49,940 bases of DNA from a virus: positions 1 through 49,940 of IMG/VR virus record IMGVR_UViG_3300047550_005036. One strand, given 5' to 3'. Below are positions 46,192 through 49,940 of this stretch, piece by piece; position 1 is the first letter of the stretch; the number at the start of each line of letters is the position of its first letter. The position numbers and the translations under genes are program-made. Under the pieces are notes generated by a model. The model made no database searches. It saw only the letters and a program-made list of their open reading frames with translations, and had not been told where the DNA came from.

Positions 46192-47859
46192 ATGGCAAAA
46201 TTATTTGGGTTCTCTATTGAGGACGACAATAAATTATCTAAGAATACAGTTTCCCCCGTCCCAGAAAACAATGAGGACGGGGTTGACTATTATTTGACTA
46301 GTGGATTTTATGGTCAATATGTAGATATTGAAGGAGTATATCGGAATGAATATGATTTAGTCAAACGATATCGTGAAATGGCACTGCATCCAGAATGTGA
46401 TAGTGCTATTGAGAATGTTGTAAACGAAGCTATTGTAAGTGATTTAAATGATTCTCCGGTTGAAATTGAACTAAGCAATTTAAATGCTAGTGATGGACTA
46501 AAGAAGATCATAAGAGAAGAATTCAAATATATTAAAGATCTATTAAATTTCGACAAGAAGGCGCACGAAATATTTAAAAATTGGTATGTTGATGGAAGAC
46601 TCATATACCATAAAGTTATCGATTTAAAAAATCCTCATGAAGGCATTAAAGATATAAGATATATTGATGCACTAAAGACGAGATTCGTTCGTCAACAAAA
46701 ACAAAAAAATAAAAATATAAATTTAGGTGGAAACTATTTAAACGATATTGATCCTAATAATTTGTCTACATTTATTGCCCCAGAAATTGATGAATTTTTT
46801 ATATATTATCCACAAGGAACTGTTCAAAAAGTTGGATCAACTAATAAAGGAATTAAAATTGCAAAAGATGCAATTACTTATGTAACCTCTGGATTAGTAG
46901 ATCGAAATAGACAACTTACATTATCATATCTACATAAAGCAATTAAGTCACTCAATCAACTTAGAATGATTGAAGATGCTTTGGTGATTTATAGACTTTC
47001 GAGAGCACCTGAAAGAAGAATCTTCTATATTGATGTGGGCAACCTTCCTAAAGTAAAGGCAGAGCAATATCTTAGAGATGTTATGAACAGGTATCGTAAC
47101 AAACTAGTATATGATGCCAACACTGGTGAGATGCGTGATGATAAGAAGTTTATGAGCATGATGGAAGACTTTTGGCTTCCTAGACGAGAAGGTGGAAGGG
47201 GAACAGAAATCACGACTCTTCCTGGAGGTCAGAACTTAGGTGAACTTACCGACGTTCAATATTTCCAAAAGAAACTCTTTAGGTCATTAAACGTTCCAGA
47301 ATCTAGAACTGCCTCCGATGGTGGATTTAACCTAGGACGTTCATCAGAGATTCTCAGAGATGAATTGATGTTTGGTAAATTTGTGGGAAGATTAAGAAAG
47401 AGATTTAGTAATCTTTTCCACGATATGCTAAAAACTCAGTTAATCCTAAAGAATATTGTAACACCAGAAGATTGGGAATTAATGAGTGACCATATTCAAT
47501 ATGATTATCTGTATGATGGTCACTTCTCAGAACTGAAAGATACTGAGTTGATGAATGAAAGACTGAATCTTATGGTCGCAATTCAACCATATATTGGAAC
47601 GTATTATTCTCAAGATTATGTAAGACGTAAGATCTTACGTCAAACCGACCAAGAGATTGTTGATGAAGATCAGTTAATCAAGAAAGAGATCGAAGATGGT
47701 GCATATCCAGATCCAAAATTAGTTCCTCCATTAGGACCAGATGGGCAACCTATAATGCCAGGTGCTGGTGGACAAATGATGGGACAAGTTCCAATGGAAC
47801 CTAATCTTGATGCGAGTTCTTCAGTGACTAAAATGAATAGCAAAGCAGCAGAAATATAA
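46192..47859 (+). CDS. 20: Portal vertex protein gp20
   Basis: Dodecameric portal through which DNA enters and leaves; also the initiator of prohead assembly. 555 aa against 524 in T4. Conserved stretches include DYYLTSGFYGQYVDIEG, MALHPECDSAIENVVNEAIV, RAPERRIFYIDVGNLPKVKA and FWLPRREGGRGTEITTLPGG, the last part used in the standard cyanophage g20 marker region. The C-terminal Pro/Gly/Met-rich tail is typical of cyanophage gp20. Confidence 0.96.
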   Translation: MAKLFGFSIEDDNKLSKNTVSPVPENNEDGVDYYLTSGFYGQYVDIEGVYRNEYDLVKRYREMALHPECDSAIENVVNEAIVSDLNDSPVEIELSNLNASDGLKKIIREEFKYIKDLLNFDKKAHEIFKNWYVDGRLIYHKVIDLKNPHEGIKDIRYIDALKTRFVRQQKQKNKNINLGGNYLNDIDPNNLSTFIAPEIDEFFIYYPQGTVQKVGSTNKGIKIAKDAITYVTSGLVDRNRQLTLSYLHKAIKSLNQLRMIEDALVIYRLSRAPERRIFYIDVGNLPKVKAEQYLRDVMNRYRNKLVYDANTGEMRDDKKFMSMMEDFWLPRREGGRGTEITTLPGGQNLGELTDVQYFQKKLFRSLNVPESRTASDGGFNLGRSSEILRDELMFGKFVGRLRKRFSNLFHDMLKTQLILKNIVTPEDWELMSDHIQYDYLYDGHFSELKDTELMNERLNLMVAIQPYIGTYYSQDYVRRKILRQTDQEIVDEDQLIKKEIEDGAYPDPKLVPPLGPDGQPIMPGAGGQMMGQVPMEPNLDASSSVTKMNSKAAEI

Positions 47860-47862
47860 ATA
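47855..47862 (+). promoter_or_regulatory. T4-type late promoter octamer (TATAAATA) after gp20
   Basis: Perfect TATAAATA overlapping the gp20 stop codon, 25 bases before ATG 47887. Confidence 0.85.
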
Positions 47863-47886
47863 GTTTTATTAAATCAAAATAAAGTT

Positions 47887-48048
47887 ATGACTGGAACCAA
47901 TGAATTGATGGATATGATGCTAAGTGGGGAGTCTGCTGAAAATATTTCAGATAAAATTAAAGAACTTCTTTATGCAAAGTCTGCGGATAATATCAGCAAT
48001 TTAACTCCAATAGTCGCAAAATCAATTTTTAGTCAAGAGGAAGAATAA
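47887..48048 (+). CDS. Prohead core protein gp67-like (53 aa)
   Basis: Reads MTGTNELMDMMLSGESAENI, then SDKIKELLYAKSADNISNLT, ending IFSQEEE. A short helical acidic protein between portal and protease, exactly where T4 has gp67, a core protein cut to small peptides by gp21. T4 gp67 is 80 aa, so the call rests on position and general character rather than clear identity. Its stop overlaps the next start (TAATG). Confidence 0.65.
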   Translation: MTGTNELMDMMLSGESAENISDKIKELLYAKSADNISNLTPIVAKSIFSQEEE

Positions 48049-48314
48049 TGCAAAGAACTAAAATTTTAGGGACTGAAGAAACTACAGGTGCAAGTGCTGG
48101 TGCTGCCACTAGCATTTCATACGCAACTTTAGTTAGGTTGTATAACAACCAATCTGGAATTGTTACAGTTGGCATTTCTTCCATTGTAGGAGCTGCGACA
48201 ACTTCATATTTTGCTATGCCAGCAGGGTCCGTAGAATTTATAGAAAAAGTTGCATCCCACGTAATTTGGACATCTTCGGCAATTAAAGCAAACAAAGTAG
48301 GATTTACAAATTAA
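48048..48314 (+). CDS. Small prohead-region protein (88 aa)
   Basis: Reads MQRTKILGTEETTGASAGAA, then ATLVRLYNNQSGIVTVGIS and MPAGSVEFIEKVASHVIWTS. Beta-rich, Ala/Ser/Thr-rich; resembles small structural proteins of cyanophages lying in this slot. T4 has gp68 here, but the composition (beta rather than helical core) does not fit gp68. Coupled to the gp67-like gene by a one-base overlap and 4 bases from gp21. Confidence 0.65.
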   Translation: MQRTKILGTEETTGASAGAATSISYATLVRLYNNQSGIVTVGISSIVGAATTSYFAMPAGSVEFIEKVASHVIWTSSAIKANKVGFTN

Positions 48315-48318
48315 TCTC

Positions 48319-48969
48319 ATGAAATTAATCACAGAAGAAATCGAATCAGTACAAATTATTACTGAAGAAAAAGACGGAGTAAAAACTCTTTATATTCAAG
48401 GTCCATTTCTTCAAGCAGAAGTGACTAATAGAAATGGGAGAAATTACCCTCTTACAATTTTGGAAAGAGAAGTGAAGAGATATAATGATTCATTTATCCA
48501 AAAAGGAAGAGCACTTGGAGAACTTGGACATCCAGATGGTCCAACCGTTAATTTGGATAGAGTTTCTCATATGATCACTTCTCTTCACAGAGAAGGTAAT
48601 AATTTTATAGGAAAAGCAAAACTGCTGGATACTCCTATGGGAAATATTGCCAAATCTCTTCTTGGTGAGGGAGTAACCCTTGGGGTTTCGTCAAGAGGAA
48701 TTGGTTCCCTGGTAGAGAGAAATGGCATTAAGTATGTAGGTGAAGACTTTATGCTTTCAACTGCTGCTGATATTGTTGCCGATCCATCTGCACCTGATGC
48801 ATTTGTTCAGGGAATTATGGAAGGAAAAGAATGGGTATGGGAAGGTGGTGTTCTGAAGGAAATGAATGCCCAAAGAACCAAGCAAACCATAGAAAAACTT
48901 TCTAGAGGAAAGAGACTGAGCGAGCAGAATAAATTGAAACTCCTTGGAATGTATCTCTCAAATCTATAA
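48319..48969 (+). CDS. 21: Prohead core protease gp21
   Basis: Serine protease of the S77 type that degrades scaffold and trims capsid proteins at (L/I)xE sites during maturation; 216 aa against 212 in T4. His71 in GELGHPDGPTVNLDRVSHMI and the Ser in GVSSRGIG (124 or 125) are the catalytic residues by family pattern, with TAADIVADPSAPDAFV as the third conserved block. Intact, full length. Located between the core proteins and gp22 scaffold. Confidence 0.94.
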   Translation: MKLITEEIESVQIITEEKDGVKTLYIQGPFLQAEVTNRNGRNYPLTILEREVKRYNDSFIQKGRALGELGHPDGPTVNLDRVSHMITSLHREGNNFIGKAKLLDTPMGNIAKSLLGEGVTLGVSSRGIGSLVERNGIKYVGEDFMLSTAADIVADPSAPDAFVQGIMEGKEWVWEGGVLKEMNAQRTKQTIEKLSRGKRLSEQNKLKLLGMYLSNL

Positions 48970-48971
48970 TT

Positions 48972-48979
48972 TATAAATA
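48972..48979 (+). promoter_or_regulatory. T4-type late promoter octamer (TATAAATA) before gp22
   Basis: Perfect TATAAATA 45 bases before the gp22 ATG. Confidence 0.85.
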
Positions 48980-49023
48980 AATATAGAATAAATTAATAAC
49001 AAGATTTTATTCGGAGAATAAAA

Positions 49024-49940
49024 ATGAGTGTCGGTAACGATTTACAAGAAATGGAAGTATCTACTAAAAAATCCACCACTGCAGTTAACAAGAACGCAAA
49101 GCCTGCTGAAGGAATGCCAAAAGGCACCATTCCAGGTGAAGGTCTCAATAACTCAGTAGAAGATCTAGGAGGTCCTACTCCTCAGAATTCAAGACCTACT
49201 GATGAGTCTAACAAACTAAAGACTCCTGCAAAATCTCTTTCCAGAGTTAGCAATGTGGTAAACAAGGGAGCAAAAGCACCCGACCCAATGCCACACGCAA
49301 ATAAGTCTGCAATGAGTTATGAGGAGACTGAACTTGATGATGAAGAAATTATCTCCGAAGAAGAAGATCTTGAGGATCAAGTAGTCGAGGAAGAGACTGA
49401 AGAGGAAGAACTAATTTCATTATCAGATAGACTGGATGAAATTATTCACGAGAAAATTGACTATTCAGATGACATCGATGCCTTAATGGAAGGTGAGGAG
49501 TTATCTGAAGAGTTTATGAATAAGGCAGCAGTAATTTTTGAAGCTGCAATTAAGAATAAACTCATTCAAGTAATTGAGGCATACGACGAAGAGTATGCAG
49601 CAAGACTTGTAGAGGAAGTTTCCGCAATCAGAGATGAATTAACTGAAAGAGTTGATTCATACCTGGAGTATGTTTCTGAAGAGTGGTTAGTTGAAAACGC
49701 ACTTCAAGTAGAAACCGGAATCAAAACACAATTAACCGAGTCCTTTATGTCAAGTCTTAAAGGACTTTTTGAAGAACATTATGTAGAAATCCCTGAAGAG
49801 AAATATGATGTATTAGAAGGAATGGTCGAAAGACTAGATGAAATGGAGGAAAAACTCAACGAACAAATCGAAAGAAATGTTCAGTTAAATAGAAGACTTA
49901 GTGAAGCAGTAAGTGACACAATTTTAAATGATGTTTCTGA
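49024..49940 (+). CDS. 22: Prohead scaffolding protein gp22 (partial, 3' end outside window)
   Basis: Main scaffold of the prohead core, degraded by gp21 on maturation. The first 305 codons are visible, open to the window edge. N-terminal 90 residues are low-complexity and basic/Pro-rich, followed by a strongly acidic stretch (DDEEIISEEEDLEDQVVEEE) and a long helical coiled-coil region. The helical, acidic nature and its place directly after gp21 support the call; gp23 major capsid would be expected next. Good CGGAG ribosome site. Confidence 0.88.
   Translation, partial: MSVGNDLQEMEVSTKKSTTAVNKNAKPAEGMPKGTIPGEGLNNSVEDLGGPTPQNSRPTDESNKLKTPAKSLSRVSNVVNKGAKAPDPMPHANKSAMSYEETELDDEEIISEEEDLEDQVVEEETEEEELISLSDRLDEIIHEKIDYSDDIDALMEGEELSEEFMNKAAVIFEAAIKNKLIQVIEAYDEEYAARLVEEVSAIRDELTERVDSYLEYVSEEWLVENALQVETGIKTQLTESFMSSLKGLFEEHYVEIPEEKYDVLEGMVERLDEMEEKLNEQIERNVQLNRRLSEAVSDTILNDVS

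Overview
The window reads as part of the genome of a T4-like myovirus of cyanobacteria (a cyanomyovirus). The evidence is the T4 morphogenesis order on the + strand (gp25, gp6, large wedge proteins, gp8, then gp13-gp22), a SpeD auxiliary metabolic gene just ahead of gp25, T4-type late promoter octamers (NATAAATA or CTAAATA) ahead of structural genes, and many small proteins of kinds seen in cyanophages. All genes I can support lie on the + strand. The host species cannot be read from the sequence.

Region A (1-9,540) is a dense run of 27 small genes of about 40-220 codons, visibly richer in G+C than the rest. Most have no recognisable function. Exceptions are a KTSC-domain protein (3191), a Cys-rich Gp88/DUF7227-like protein (4810), a likely winged-helix DNA-binding protein (6055), a DUF6011-type zinc-binding protein (8989) and two tiny membrane proteins (2003, 6343). 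In 1-7200 most genes or small operons have their own start cassette. It consists of a GGCACAA box, a hairpin usually overlapping the -35 region, a -10 hexamer 35-37 bases after the box start, a 6-base gap, an RGTTCACC-like sequence at the inferred transcript start, and a 16-21 base leader without a clear Shine-Dalgarno. This cassette is the most striking regulatory pattern here. The region also has a family of G+C-rich terminators, two loci of TCTCGACGAGA inverted repeats, and a nested inverted repeat of about 184 bp (7842-8025).

Region B (9,540-12,220) is a sharp junction to A+T-rich DNA followed by an AbrB-like small protein, a GT-A glycosyltransferase behind a near-consensus sigma70 promoter, several small conserved-looking proteins, and speD.

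Region C (12,236-34,370) encodes the baseplate: gp25, gp6, a 3620-residue protein in the gp7 position with a YHYH-like domain, gp8, and a 2324-residue DUF4815-like structural protein where T4 has genes 9-12 and wac.

Region D (34,396-49,940) encodes the neck, DNA packaging, tail and prohead: a small structural protein, gp13, an enlarged gp14, gp15, gp16, a 589-residue mosaic protein, a small protein with a T4-like capsid-targeting N-terminus, a 445-residue structural protein, gp17 terminase, gp18 sheath, gp19 tube, gp20 portal, a gp67-like core protein, an 88-residue protein, gp21 protease, and the start of gp22 scaffold, which runs off the window.

The late genes work as an assembly line. gp22, gp20, gp21 and the gp67-like protein build and mature the prohead. 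gp16/gp17 package DNA. gp13/gp14/gp15 join head to tail. gp18/gp19 make the contractile tail, and the wedge proteins make the baseplate.
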